34,057 nt of DNA from Mesohalobacter salilacus (GCA_003931895.1 RRZV01000007.1:1-34057); one strand, 5' to 3'; counted from the stretch's first letter, positions 7,433-15,456 are shown. Numbers and translations: made by a program. The notes: generated by a model from the sequence alone, not told the origin.

Positions 7433-9472
7433 ATGGTTGAAGCTCAATTAGATTTCCAAACAAGCATTAAGACAGGTATTCCTAAAGATTTACCTGAAAT
7501 TAAAACTTATGATGATAGTATCAATCATGCGCCGAAACGAAAAGACATTCTGAATACAGAAGAGAAAAAACTGGCACTTCAAAATGCCTTGCGCTATTTT
7601 GAGCCAAAGCATCACGAGACTTTAGCTAGAGAATTTTTAGATGAATTGAATACTTATGGTCGAATATACATGTATCGTTTTAGACCAGAATATGAAATGT
7701 ATGCCAGGCCGATAGACGAGTATCCTGGACAATCTGAGCAAGCTAAAGGCATTATGTTGATGATTCAAAATAATCTTGATCCCAAAGTGGCTCAACATCC
7801 TCACGAATTAATCACTTATGGAGGTAATGGCGCTGTTTTTCAAAATTGGGCACAGTATCTGTTAACCATGCAATATCTTTCTGAAATGACAGACGAACAA
7901 ACCTTGGTAATGTACTCTGGTCATCCCATGGGGTTGTTTCCTTCTCATCCTGAAGCACCGAGAGTTGTAGTTACCAATGGCATGATGATTCCTAATTATT
8001 CTAAACCTGACGACTGGGAAAAATATAACGCACTCGGTGTAACTCAATATGGCCAAATGACGGCTGGTAGTTATATGTATATCGGTCCACAAGGCATCGT
8101 ACACGGGACGACAATTACCGTTTTAAATGCATTTAGAAAAATAAATAAATCGCCTGAAGGTGGATTGTTTGTTACCGCTGGACTTGGTGGTATGAGTGGT
8201 GCTCAACCAAAAGCAGGAAACATTGCAGGTTGCGTAACTGTTTGTGCAGAAGTTAACCCAAAGGCTATAAGAGTTAGACATAAGCAAGACTGGGTTGATG
8301 AAGTTTATGAAGATTTAGATGATCTTTGCGCTCGAGTAAAAGAAGCAAAGACAAATAAAGAAGCGGTCTCTATAGCTTTCGCAGGTAACATAGTTGACGT
8401 ATGGGAAACGTTTGATCAAGAACAAATCAAAATAGATATTGGGAGCGATCAAACATCTTTACATAATCCTTGGGCTGGAGGCTATTATCCTGTAGGTTAT
8501 TCTTATGAAGAATCTAACAAATTAATGGCAAATGAGCCGGAAATATTCAAAAGAGCAGTACAACAGAGTTTAAAAAAACATGTTGATGTCATCAATGCTC
8601 ACACAGCTAAAGGAACCTATTTTTTTGATTATGGTAATGCATTTTTATTAGAAGCTTCAAGAGCTGGGGCTAAAATTTATAAAAATGAGAAGGGAAAAAT
8701 GGTTGATAAATCTGAATGCGGTAATCCTGATAAATTTGCTTATTCAAGTTATGTACAAGACATTATGGGACCCATGTGTTTCGATTATGGATTTGGACCA
8801 TTTAGGTGGGTTTGTGCTAGTGGTAGAGACGAGGATTTAGACAAGACTGATGAATTAGCCTGCAAGATACTTCAGCAGCAATCTGAAAATGCCCCTGATG
8901 AAATAAAACAACAAATGCAGGATAATATCACTTGGATACAAGGTGCTAAAGCTAATAAACTCGTCGTTGGTTCTAAAGCAAGAATTTTATATGCTGATGC
9001 CGAAGGTCGAATGAAAATTGCCAAAGCATTTAATGACGCTATAAAAAATGGAGAAATAGGCTCTGTGATATTAGGAAGAGATCATCACGATGTTTCGGGC
9101 ACCGATTCGCCATATCGAGAGACGTCTAATATTTATGATGGAAGTCAGTTTACAGCGGACATGGCTATTCAAAATGTGATAGGCGATAGCTTTAGAGGAG
9201 CAACCTGGGTTAGTATTCACAATGGCGGTGGCGTTGGCTGGGGCGAAGTAGTTAATGGTGGATTTGGCATGGTACTTGATGGTAGTATAAATGCGGAGCG
9301 CCGATTAAAAAATATGTTGCATTGGGATGTTAATAATGGCATTTCTCGACGAGCTTGGGCAAAAAATGATGGAGCTGTTTTTGCCATAAAGCGTGCAATG
9401 GAAGAAGAACCTTTACTCAAGGTAACACTAGCTCAACAAGTCAAAGAAGATGAAATAAATAAATTGTTATGA
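7433..9472 (+). CDS. hutU: Urocanate hydratase (long form)
   Basis: Second enzyme of histidine degradation: it adds water to urocanate to give 4-imidazolone-5-propionate, using tightly bound NAD+ as an electrophile. ITYGGNGAVFQNW, SGHPMGLFPSHPEAPRVVVTNG and TAGLGGMSGAQPKA (NAD site) are diagnostic. The active-site cysteine is C461 in FRWVCASG, and GATWVSIHNGGGVGWGE lies in the C-terminal part. At 679 aa it is about 120 residues longer than the roughly 555-aa Pseudomonas/Bacillus type. The extra length is mainly an N-terminal extension and insertions around residues 370-520. No other hut genes are nearby. It overlaps the next gene by 4 nt (ATGA). Confidence 0.95.
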   Translation: MVEAQLDFQTSIKTGIPKDLPEIKTYDDSINHAPKRKDILNTEEKKLALQNALRYFEPKHHETLAREFLDELNTYGRIYMYRFRPEYEMYARPIDEYPGQSEQAKGIMLMIQNNLDPKVAQHPHELITYGGNGAVFQNWAQYLLTMQYLSEMTDEQTLVMYSGHPMGLFPSHPEAPRVVVTNGMMIPNYSKPDDWEKYNALGVTQYGQMTAGSYMYIGPQGIVHGTTITVLNAFRKINKSPEGGLFVTAGLGGMSGAQPKAGNIAGCVTVCAEVNPKAIRVRHKQDWVDEVYEDLDDLCARVKEAKTNKEAVSIAFAGNIVDVWETFDQEQIKIDIGSDQTSLHNPWAGGYYPVGYSYEESNKLMANEPEIFKRAVQQSLKKHVDVINAHTAKGTYFFDYGNAFLLEASRAGAKIYKNEKGKMVDKSECGNPDKFAYSSYVQDIMGPMCFDYGFGPFRWVCASGRDEDLDKTDELACKILQQQSENAPDEIKQQMQDNITWIQGAKANKLVVGSKARILYADAEGRMKIAKAFNDAIKNGEIGSVILGRDHHDVSGTDSPYRETSNIYDGSQFTADMAIQNVIGDSFRGATWVSIHNGGGVGWGEVVNGGFGMVLDGSINAERRLKNMLHWDVNNGISRRAWAKNDGAVFAIKRAMEEEPLLKVTLAQQVKEDEINKLL

Positions 9473-10008
9473 AAAAGATTTTAATTTTATGTTTAACAGG
9501 TTTATTGCTCAGTTCCTGCGCGACAATAGATGTGGCAACAGATTATGATAAAGAAGTCAATTTTAATCAATACCAAACTTATGCTTTTTTTAAACCTGGT
9601 ATTGATAAAGCTGAAATTTCTGATTTAGACAAAAAGAGAATTCTAAGAGCTATAGATTTTGAACTGTCTCAAAAAGGGATGACCAAATCTGAAAATCCAG
9701 ATGTATTGGTTAGTATTTTCACTCAAACTAAAGAGAAAGTCAATGTGTATCAAAACAACTTTGGCTATGGTTGGGGTTGGAGTCCTTATTACTGGGGTGG
9801 AGCCGGACAAGTTAGTTCCTATACAAGTATTGAAGGTACCTTATTTATAGATTTGATTGACGCTGAACGAAATGAACTTGTTTGGCAAGGACTTGGCACT
9901 GGTGTTTTATCACAAAAAATGGAACGTAAAGAAGAAAAAATTAGGGAAATCGTCAAAGAAATTTTAAATAAATATCCGCCTGAAAAAGACGATAAAAAGA
10001 AAAACTAA
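9469..10008 (+). CDS. DUF4136 domain lipoprotein
   Basis: 179-aa lipoprotein: signal peptide MKKILILCLTGLLLSSC with acylated C17. The DUF4136 domain follows, recognisable by NQYQTYAFF near residue 37, the Gly/Trp/Tyr-rich loop FGYGWGWSPYYWGG (about 100-113) and the final LVWQGLGTG strand. The start overlaps the hutU stop by 4 nt, so translation is coupled to a histidine-degradation enzyme with no obvious functional link. The role of DUF4136 proteins is unknown; they are envelope proteins. The C-terminus is Lys-rich. Confidence 0.88.
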   Translation: MKKILILCLTGLLLSSCATIDVATDYDKEVNFNQYQTYAFFKPGIDKAEISDLDKKRILRAIDFELSQKGMTKSENPDVLVSIFTQTKEKVNVYQNNFGYGWGWSPYYWGGAGQVSSYTSIEGTLFIDLIDAERNELVWQGLGTGVLSQKMERKEEKIREIVKEILNKYPPEKDDKKKN

Positions 10009-10026
10009 ATTGCAATTTAGTTTTTT
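10005..10026 (+). terminator. Terminator of the hutU operon
   Basis: CTAAATTGCAATTTAG (10005-10020) is a 16-bp perfect palindrome overlapping the DUF4136 stop codon and followed by TTTTTT. This is an intrinsic terminator with a very short or collapsed loop. Confidence 0.65.
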
Positions 10027-10034
10027 GTTGCAAG

Positions 10035-10074
10035 AAAGACCTTCAGGTGAAATTAATATCTTCTGAAGGTCTTT
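10035..10074. terminator. Bidirectional terminator between the hutU operon and the photolyase gene
   Basis: AAAGACCTTCAG (10035-10046) pairs with CTGAAGGTCTTT (10063-10074) in a 12-bp stem with a 16-nt loop. The stem has A and T flanks on both sides. It sits between convergent genes, ending at the photolyase stop codon, and can serve both. Confidence 0.75.
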
Positions 10075-11375
10075 TAATTTAAAGCCGATTTATAAGTTTC
10101 TAAACATCGTTCTCTAGCTTCTTTATGGTTGACCATTGGTTTTGGATAATCTTCAGTATCAAATTCTGGTACCCATTTTTTAATGTAGGTTTTATCTTTA
10201 TCAAATTTATCGGTTTGACTGTAGGGATTAAAAATTCTAAAATACGGTGCAGCATCAACTCCAGACCCTGCAACCCATTGCCAACCACCAACGTTTGAAG
10301 ACATCTCGTAATCGAGTAATTTTTCTGCAAAATAAGCTTCGCCCCAACGCCAATCTATCAACAAATGTTTACATAAAAAACTGCCAACAATCATTCTCAC
10401 TCGGTTGTGCATCCAACCGGTTTCATTGAGTTGACGCATTCCTGCATCTACTATAGGATAACCCGTTTGGCCTTTTCTCCATTTTTCAAACTCTTCTTCA
10501 TCATTTCGCCATTGGATTCGATCGTATTTTTTCTTAAAAGCATGGTCAACCGATTGGGGATAATGAAATAAAATCATCATATAAAACTCACGCCATATTA
10601 GCTCGTTGAGAAAAGTTTCATTTTTGGCAGACAAAGCTTTTGACATGACTTCTCGATAACCCACTAAACCAAACCTTAAATAAGGACTTAATCTGGAAGT
10701 GCCATCTATTGAAGGTTTATCCCTGTTTTCTTCGTAATTTTCGATTAAATCTTTAGATAAATTATAATCTGGAACTTTTACAGATGAGGGTTTGAAGCCC
10801 ATTTCTTCCAAAGTTAAATGTGGTAAATTTTTATCTTTTATCAAGTTATCAAGATGATTTTCTGATGGATATTTTGGCAAGTCAACATCTTTAAAAGTTT
10901 TCTTCCATTTCTTCATGTAAGGCGTAAAAACCAAATAGGGCTCACCGTCATTTTTAACCACTTCACTTTTTTCAAACACCACTAAATCCTTAAATGTATG
11001 AAATGAAATATCATTTTGGTCTAAAATGCTTTCAATCTGGCTATCACGTTTTTTTGCATAAGGCTCGTAATCACGATTAGTATAAACAGCATTGATATCG
11101 AACTCTTTAATTATTTGTTTAAAAACCTCATCTGGTTTTCCGTGATAAAAAGCTATTGAAGAATTGTGCTCTTCTTTTAAAGTCTCATTGATCTTTTGAA
11201 GTGCATTAAAAATAAAGGTCAGTCGCGCATCATCTTTTGGCAATTCGTCTATGATATCTCTATCATAAATAAAAATAGATAAAACAGGATGATCTGACTT
11301 CAAGGCTTGATAAAGTCCAACATTGTCGTGTAATCTCAAATCTCTTCTAAACCAAAAGACATTAACTTTACTCAT
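10074..11375 (-). CDS. Cryptochrome/deoxyribodipyrimidine photolyase family protein
   Basis: 433-aa FAD enzyme that repairs UV-induced pyrimidine dimers with blue light. The N-terminal Rossmann-like antenna domain (about 1-130) starts MSKVNVFWFRRDLRLHDN. The FAD domain contains WREFYMMILFHYP, TGYPIVDAGMRQL, GWMHNRVRMI and WQWVAGSGVDAAPYFRIFNP. The last motif is typical of class I CPD photolyases. The tryptophans needed for electron transfer to FAD appear present. It is the last gene of a photolyase-SDR-SRPBCC cluster; the SDR stop is 3 nt upstream of this start. Repair of CPD rather than 6-4 products is likely but not proven. Confidence 0.93.
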   Translation of the reverse strand: MSKVNVFWFRRDLRLHDNVGLYQALKSDHPVLSIFIYDRDIIDELPKDDARLTFIFNALQKINETLKEEHNSSIAFYHGKPDEVFKQIIKEFDINAVYTNRDYEPYAKKRDSQIESILDQNDISFHTFKDLVVFEKSEVVKNDGEPYLVFTPYMKKWKKTFKDVDLPKYPSENHLDNLIKDKNLPHLTLEEMGFKPSSVKVPDYNLSKDLIENYEENRDKPSIDGTSRLSPYLRFGLVGYREVMSKALSAKNETFLNELIWREFYMMILFHYPQSVDHAFKKKYDRIQWRNDEEEFEKWRKGQTGYPIVDAGMRQLNETGWMHNRVRMIVGSFLCKHLLIDWRWGEAYFAEKLLDYEMSSNVGGWQWVAGSGVDAAPYFRIFNPYSQTDKFDKDKTYIKKWVPEFDTEDYPKPMVNHKEARERCLETYKSALN

Positions 11376-11378
11376 AAT

Positions 11379-12077
11379 TTAGCTCACATTTAAACTCGAC
11401 ATTCCACCATCAACACCTAAAATTTGACCTGTCATCCAAGAGCTATCATCGCTAAGCAAAAACGCAGCCATAGATGCTATATCATGACTTGTACCGACAC
11501 GCTTTAGTGGGTGGCGTGCATCCATTTTTTCTTTTTTCTTGTCATTGCCAAGCAATTTTGAAGCTAATGGCGTATCCGTTAAGGATGGTGCTATAACATT
11601 GACTCTAAATTTTGGAGCATATTCTGCAGCCAACGAACGCGCAAAACCTTCAATAGCCCCTTTTGCTGCCGCCACACTTGTGTGAAATGGCATTCCCATT
11701 TGCACGGCAACAGTGCTAAAATAAACAATACTGGCTTGTTCAGACTGCTTTAGTTTATCTAATAATTTGTGTGTAATTTTGACTAAGGCCATAAAATTAA
11801 GCGAAATGTCTTTTTCAAAATCTGATGGTTTTAGCATTTTGAAAGGTTTCAAGTTGATACTTCCTGGACAAAATACTAAACCGTCTAATTGGTCTGGTAA
11901 GTCTAATTCTGAAATATCATCTTCTAAAACATCAAATGTAAAATGATTGATATCTTTTCCTTCTAAATTGTCTTTACTTCTTGAAGCGACATAAAGGTTG
12001 TGCTTGCCTTCAAGCAAATTAACAGTTTCTAAACCAATGCCTTTACTACCTCCAATAACTAAAATATTCTTTTTCAT
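11379..12077 (-). CDS. SDR family protein lacking the catalytic tyrosine
   Basis: 232-aa short-chain dehydrogenase/reductase fold. The dinucleotide-binding loop GGSKGIG (9-15) is intact, as are the Asn of the NFMAL helix and the Ser at 121 (YFSTVA). In the normal YxxxK motif the lysine is K139, but the tyrosine position (135) is valine: SVAAAKGAIEGF. It also has a normal C-terminal substrate region ending GQILGVDGGMSS. Loss of the tyrosine means it may not be a classical oxidoreductase, or it uses another proton donor. It lies 8 nt after the SRPBCC gene and 3 nt before the photolyase gene, so it is cotranscribed with both. Confidence 0.85.
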   Translation of the reverse strand: MKKNILVIGGSKGIGLETVNLLEGKHNLYVASRSKDNLEGKDINHFTFDVLEDDISELDLPDQLDGLVFCPGSINLKPFKMLKPSDFEKDISLNFMALVKITHKLLDKLKQSEQASIVYFSTVAVQMGMPFHTSVAAAKGAIEGFARSLAAEYAPKFRVNVIAPSLTDTPLASKLLGNDKKKEKMDARHPLKRVGTSHDIASMAAFLLSDDSSWMTGQILGVDGGMSSLNVS

Positions 12078-12085
12078 AATCTTTT

Positions 12086-12553
12086 TTATTTTTTTATAAT
12101 TCCAAAAATTGATTCTAAGTTTTTTTCTCTGGCTTCAAATATGCTATCGAGTTTAGGTTGAATAACACTTGGACGCAAGGCTCTGCCAAGCAAACCAAAC
12201 GGGACTCTATAATGAACCAAGTCTTCTACCAAAACGCCGTCATCAACTTCTGTAAAGAAATGTTTGTGATGCCACAATTTATAAGGTCCGTGAAGTTGAA
12301 TGTCTACGAAATATTTTAAGCGCTCTACGTGGGTTATTTCTGTAACCCATTTGGTATTAAATCCTTTAAAAGGCGACACCATATATTCTATCAATTGTCC
12401 TGTATAAATTTCATCAGGCAGTTCTGACTTCACTTCAAATTTCATATCATCAGGCATCAATTTTTGAAGATTGTTTGGATTAGAAAAAAAAGCCCAAGCT
12501 TCTTTTAAACCTATAGGCAAAATGTTTGATTTGTTTATGGTGTATAATTTCAT
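12086..12553 (-). CDS. SRPBCC (START-like) family protein
   Basis: 155-aa helix-grip (START/Bet v 1-like) protein that would bind a hydrophobic ligand in an internal cavity. The opening ILPIGLKEAWAFFSNPNNLQKLMP is the usual first strand and helices. LHGPYKLWHHKHFFTEVDDG and VEDLVHYRVPFG are the later strands, and a long C-terminal helix follows. It is first in the cluster with the SDR and photolyase genes, a combination I recall from other bacteria with light-responsive photolyase operons. The ligand is unknown. The promoter's -7 element ends 4 nt before the start. Confidence 0.85.
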   Translation of the reverse strand: MKLYTINKSNILPIGLKEAWAFFSNPNNLQKLMPDDMKFEVKSELPDEIYTGQLIEYMVSPFKGFNTKWVTEITHVERLKYFVDIQLHGPYKLWHHKHFFTEVDDGVLVEDLVHYRVPFGLLGRALRPSVIQPKLDSIFEAREKNLESIFGIIKK

Positions 12554-12557
12554 ATTT

Positions 12558-12565
12558 CAAAAATA
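12558..12565 (-). promoter_or_regulatory. -7 promoter element of the SRPBCC-SDR-photolyase operon
   Basis: On the minus strand TATTTTTG is an exact TAnnTTTG element. Only 4 nt separate it from the SRPBCC ATG. One copy of the TTGTTTAA repeat lies in the region between this element and where the -33 element would be. Confidence 0.55.
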
Positions 12566-12574
12566 TTATCTATT

Positions 12575-12620
12575 TTGTTTAACCTAAAATTTATATAGTT
12601 AAACAATTGTTATTGTTTAA
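12575..12620. promoter_or_regulatory. Candidate operator: three TTGTTTAA repeats in alternating orientation
   Basis: TTGTTTAAC (12575-12583), GTTAAACAA (12598-12606) and TTGTTTAA (12613-12620) form two overlapping inverted repeats. The second pair has 9-bp perfect arms (TTAAACAAT / ATTGTTTAA) around TGTT. The first copy sits within the promoter spacer of the photolyase operon, an appropriate place for a repressor. A MerR-type light- or B12-dependent regulator is a reasonable guess, because such proteins control photolyase operons elsewhere. No regulator gene is in the window. Confidence 0.5.
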
Positions 12621-12651
12621 AATAAGTAATTTAATAAATCACATTAATCTT

Positions 12652-12659
12652 TAGTTTTA
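12652..12659 (+). promoter_or_regulatory. Possible -7 element of the lipoprotein gene at 12677
   Basis: TAGTTTTA matches TAnnTTTG except for the last base and ends 17 nt before the start codon. The upstream inverted repeats could influence this promoter too. Confidence 0.3.
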
Positions 12660-12676
12660 CTTAAAAATTTAGAAAG

Positions 12677-13165
12677 ATGAAATATTTAATTGTTGTATTG
12701 CTTTCTCTAATGTCTTGTAAAAGCACTAAAACCATAGAAGCAAAACCAGAATGTCCTAAAGGTTACGAATGTGATACAGAAATTCTAAAAAATCAATCTA
12801 TAAAATTAAAAGAAGATAGTATTGGCAAAACTTATATGAACACTATTCCTGATGATGATTATCACATCATAAAATATACTTATAAGTATTCTGGTCAACC
12901 TGATATCGCTGATGATACTTATGTAGAAACTTTTTATTTTCAAATATCAAAAGATACTAAAAATCTATCTTTAGGCGGTAAAGAGCTGTCAAATGCCAAA
13001 GTCTTAGCTCAAAAATCTTGTTTTTGCAGAGATGCAGGATATGAACTTATTAAACAAGGTCATCTTGACATTCAAAAACAAAAAGAAAGCTATTATCTCA
13101 AGTTCAATTACGAACCTGATAGAAATATGAAAGTTAAAACTATTGAAACTCAGGTTAAGCTTTAA
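12677..13165 (+). CDS. Predicted lipoprotein of unknown function
   Basis: 162-aa protein with a short lipoprotein signal peptide MKYLIVVLLSLMSC (C14 acylated). The mature part has cysteines at PECPKGYECD near the N-terminus and SCFCRDAGYE near residue 115, which could form disulfides. I recognise no family. The gene is divergent from the photolyase operon and shares its intergenic region with the operator repeats. Its end overlaps the convergent nucleoside phosphorylase gene by 4 nt, within a 16-bp palindrome. Confidence 0.78.
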   Translation: MKYLIVVLLSLMSCKSTKTIEAKPECPKGYECDTEILKNQSIKLKEDSIGKTYMNTIPDDDYHIIKYTYKYSGQPDIADDTYVETFYFQISKDTKNLSLGGKELSNAKVLAQKSCFCRDAGYELIKQGHLDIQKQKESYYLKFNYEPDRNMKVKTIETQVKL

Positions 13166-13171
13166 AGCTTA
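13156..13171. repeat. Palindrome over convergent stop codons
   Basis: TAAGCTTTAAAGCTTA is a 16-bp perfect palindrome covering the overlapping stop codons of the lipoprotein and nucleoside phosphorylase genes. It has no T-run, so a terminator role is uncertain. Confidence 0.4.
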
Positions 13172-14037
13172 CAAAGTCTATCGAGCGTAAACTGAATTAA
13201 ATTGTCAATGACTGCCTTGGGGTTTTTGCTAAATTCACCTGTACTTCTGTTAGCAACAATCGCATTCATTGATAAAGCATGATGCCCAAGCATTTTAGCT
13301 AAAGCGTAAATGGCACTGGTTTCCATTTCTAAATTAGTGACTTTAAAATCATTGTATTCAAACGATGTCAATCTATCTAAAAAGCCTTCATCTTGTAACT
13401 TTAAACGTAAAGTTCTGCCTTGCGGCCCATAAAAACCAATATTAGTTGCGGTTATTCCCGAAGTGACTTGAATTTCGTGTTCAAATAACTCTGACAATTT
13501 ATCGCTACATTCTACAATATAGGGTTGAGGTTTTAAATCCGATAATTTTAAATGTTCAATCAATCGTTTTGTGGCTTTGGAGTGGGTAATTTCATTTTCA
13601 TAATAATAAATTAAACCATCAAAGCCTAATCCTGCTTTTCCCATCACAAATTTATCAAGCTCCACAAAATCTTGAATCCCACCAGAAGTTCCAATTCTAA
13701 TAATATCAAGCGATTTGAGTTTATCTCTGACTTGTCGGGTTTTTAAATCAATATTAACCAAAGCATCAAGTTCGTTCATGACAATATCGATATTGTCAAT
13801 ACCAATACCGGTTGAAATGACCGTGAGTTTTTTGCCTTTATAAAACCCGGTGTGGGTTTTAAATTCACGCTTTTGGGTTTCAAACAAAACGCTATCAAAA
13901 TACTGAGAAACTTTTTCAACACGGTCTTGATCGCCTACAGTAATTATAGTATCTGCAATATCTTCAGGTTTAAGATTAAGATGGTAAACACTACCATCAG
14001 AATTCAATATGAGTTCTGATTCTTTTATTTTTTTCAT
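13162..14037 (-). CDS. Nucleoside phosphorylase (uridine phosphorylase-like)
   Basis: 291-aa member of the PNP/UDP phosphorylase family (PF01048), which splits nucleosides with phosphate to a base and (deoxy)ribose-1-phosphate. Visible signatures are TIITVGDQDRVEKVSQYF near residue 30 (phosphate site), STGIGIDNIDIVMNEL, RIGTSGGIQ near 116 and LEMETSAIYALAKMLGH near 235, the nucleoside-binding Met-Glu segment. The length and the N-terminal SELILNSDGSVYHLNLKPED stretch fit the Bacteroidota uridine phosphorylase-like group. Substrate specificity is not settled by sequence. It ends the operon with the dioxygenase and SUI1 genes; the spacing to SUI1 is 9 nt. Confidence 0.9.
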   Translation of the reverse strand: MKKIKESELILNSDGSVYHLNLKPEDIADTIITVGDQDRVEKVSQYFDSVLFETQKREFKTHTGFYKGKKLTVISTGIGIDNIDIVMNELDALVNIDLKTRQVRDKLKSLDIIRIGTSGGIQDFVELDKFVMGKAGLGFDGLIYYYENEITHSKATKRLIEHLKLSDLKPQPYIVECSDKLSELFEHEIQVTSGITATNIGFYGPQGRTLRLKLQDEGFLDRLTSFEYNDFKVTNLEMETSAIYALAKMLGHHALSMNAIVANRSTGEFSKNPKAVIDNLIQFTLDRLCKL

Positions 14038-14046
14038 AATTTAATT

Positions 14047-14379
14047 TTATCCACCAACACGTTTTACTTTGAAGCCTAAGTCCTTGAGCATATCCATAAT
14101 TTCATCACGAAAATCGCCTTGAATTATAATGGTTTCATTTTTATGACTACCGCCTACACCGCAAGCTTTTTTGAGATGCTTTGTCAGCTTTTTAAAATCA
14201 TTTTTAGCGCCGTTATAATTTTCAATAATGGTATTGGGTTTGCCTTGTCGTCTTTCATATTTACAGATTAAAGGCTCGTCTTGTATCCAAACCTCTATTT
14301 CTGGCTCAGGTCTAAATTCGTGATCTTTTTCAGGTTCGTGATCTGGAAAGAGGTTCTGTAATTGATCTTTTAAATCCAT
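14047..14379 (-). CDS. SUI1/YciH family translation factor-like protein
   Basis: 110-aa homologue of eukaryotic eIF1 (SUI1 domain), called YciH in bacteria. The domain is at the C-terminal half: RRQGKPNTIIENYNG, then KKACGVGGSHKNETIIIQGD, then the terminal FKVKRVGG. Archaeal and eukaryotic relatives monitor start-codon selection on the small subunit; the bacterial role is poorly defined. The gene starts 3 nt after the dioxygenase stop and precedes the nucleoside phosphorylase. In a genome that rarely uses Shine-Dalgarno sites, such a factor is of particular interest, although no link is shown here. Confidence 0.9.
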   Translation of the reverse strand: MDLKDQLQNLFPDHEPEKDHEFRPEPEIEVWIQDEPLICKYERRQGKPNTIIENYNGAKNDFKKLTKHLKKACGVGGSHKNETIIIQGDFRDEIMDMLKDLGFKVKRVGG

Positions 14380-14382
14380 AGG

Positions 14383-15339
14383 TTATTTTTTGGCTAAACC
14401 AATTTCAGCTAAGCGTTGATTAAGGAATTCTCCCGCCGTTATATCGTCGTAATGTTTTGGATTATTTTTATCAATACATTGGGGTAAGCAATCAAGTTTC
14501 ATATCGCTTCGAGGATGCATAAAAAATGGAATCGAATATCGTGGTTTGTCCCATTCTTCTCGCGGTGGATTAACTACACGGTGTATTGTTGAACGCAATT
14601 TATTATTGGTATGTCGTTCGAGCATATCACCTACATTGATGACTAAATCGCCCTCATCAGGTTTAGCATCAATCCATTCGCCATCTTTACGCTTAACTTG
14701 TAACCCGCCAGTAGAAGCACCCATAAGCAAAGTGATGAGATTAATATCACCGTGAGCTCCAGCTCTTACTGCGCCTTTAGGTTCTTCTGTAATTGGTGGG
14801 TAATGAATAGGTCTTAAAATAGAATTGCCATTTTTTGCCCAATAATCAAAGTAAGTTTCTTCTAAACCAATATATATGGCAAGTGCTCTTAATACGTAAA
14901 TTCCAGTTTTTTCAAGTGCCCGATAAGCTTTCATTCCAGTAGGATAAAAGTTGGGTAATTCTTCAACTTTTAAATTCTCAGGGTAAGTTTCAGATAAATT
15001 TGCATCCGCTTCTGGTTCTTGACCAAAATGCCAAAATTCTTTTAAATCGCCTTTTGTTCGACCTTTGGCGTGTTCCTTTCCAAAAGATACATAGCCACGT
15101 TGACCAGCAAGTTCTTCTCGTTCGTATTTAGATTTTGTAGGTTCAGGTAAATCAAAAAACGCTTTGACTTCTCGGTATAAATCAGACATTAATTGTTCAT
15201 CCAAAAAATGACTTTTTAAAGATACAAAACCGATTTCTTCATAAGCTGAGCCAATTTCATTGACAAATGCTTGTTTTTGTTGAGCGTCATCTGAAAGAAA
15301 TTTCTTTAAATCGACACTTGGTATATTGGTCATTGACAT
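14383..15339 (-). CDS. Isopenicillin N synthase-like 2-oxoglutarate/Fe(II) dioxygenase
   Basis: 318-aa oxygenase of the isopenicillin N synthase-like family. The iron ligands are H196-x-D198 (AHGDINLITLL) and H253 (RSTIHRVVNPP). The R267-x-S269 motif (PRYSIPFF) would bind the 2-oxoglutarate carboxylate. The N-terminal DIOX_N-like region (about 6-120) is present. The substrate is unknown; such proteins are widespread in bacteria without any antibiotic cluster, so a beta-lactam role is not implied. First gene of the operon with SUI1 and nucleoside phosphorylase. A second in-frame ATG lies two codons in. Confidence 0.9.
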   Translation of the reverse strand: MSMTNIPSVDLKKFLSDDAQQKQAFVNEIGSAYEEIGFVSLKSHFLDEQLMSDLYREVKAFFDLPEPTKSKYEREELAGQRGYVSFGKEHAKGRTKGDLKEFWHFGQEPEADANLSETYPENLKVEELPNFYPTGMKAYRALEKTGIYVLRALAIYIGLEETYFDYWAKNGNSILRPIHYPPITEEPKGAVRAGAHGDINLITLLMGASTGGLQVKRKDGEWIDAKPDEGDLVINVGDMLERHTNNKLRSTIHRVVNPPREEWDKPRYSIPFFMHPRSDMKLDCLPQCIDKNNPKHYDDITAGEFLNQRLAEIGLAKK

Positions 15340-15456
15340 ATATAAATTTTAAAATGACTAATTTAATAAATTTTGAGCATAAAGCTTTAAAAGCTTAATT
15401 TTTCCTACGTTTTTAATTTTATGATTTATTTGATAATCTTCTAATAGCTATACCTA

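Noticed and set aside
14383-15339. Possible beta-lactam biosynthesis gene because of isopenicillin N synthase similarity
   Set aside because: Only the general dioxygenase fold and metal motif are shared, and no other biosynthetic genes are near.
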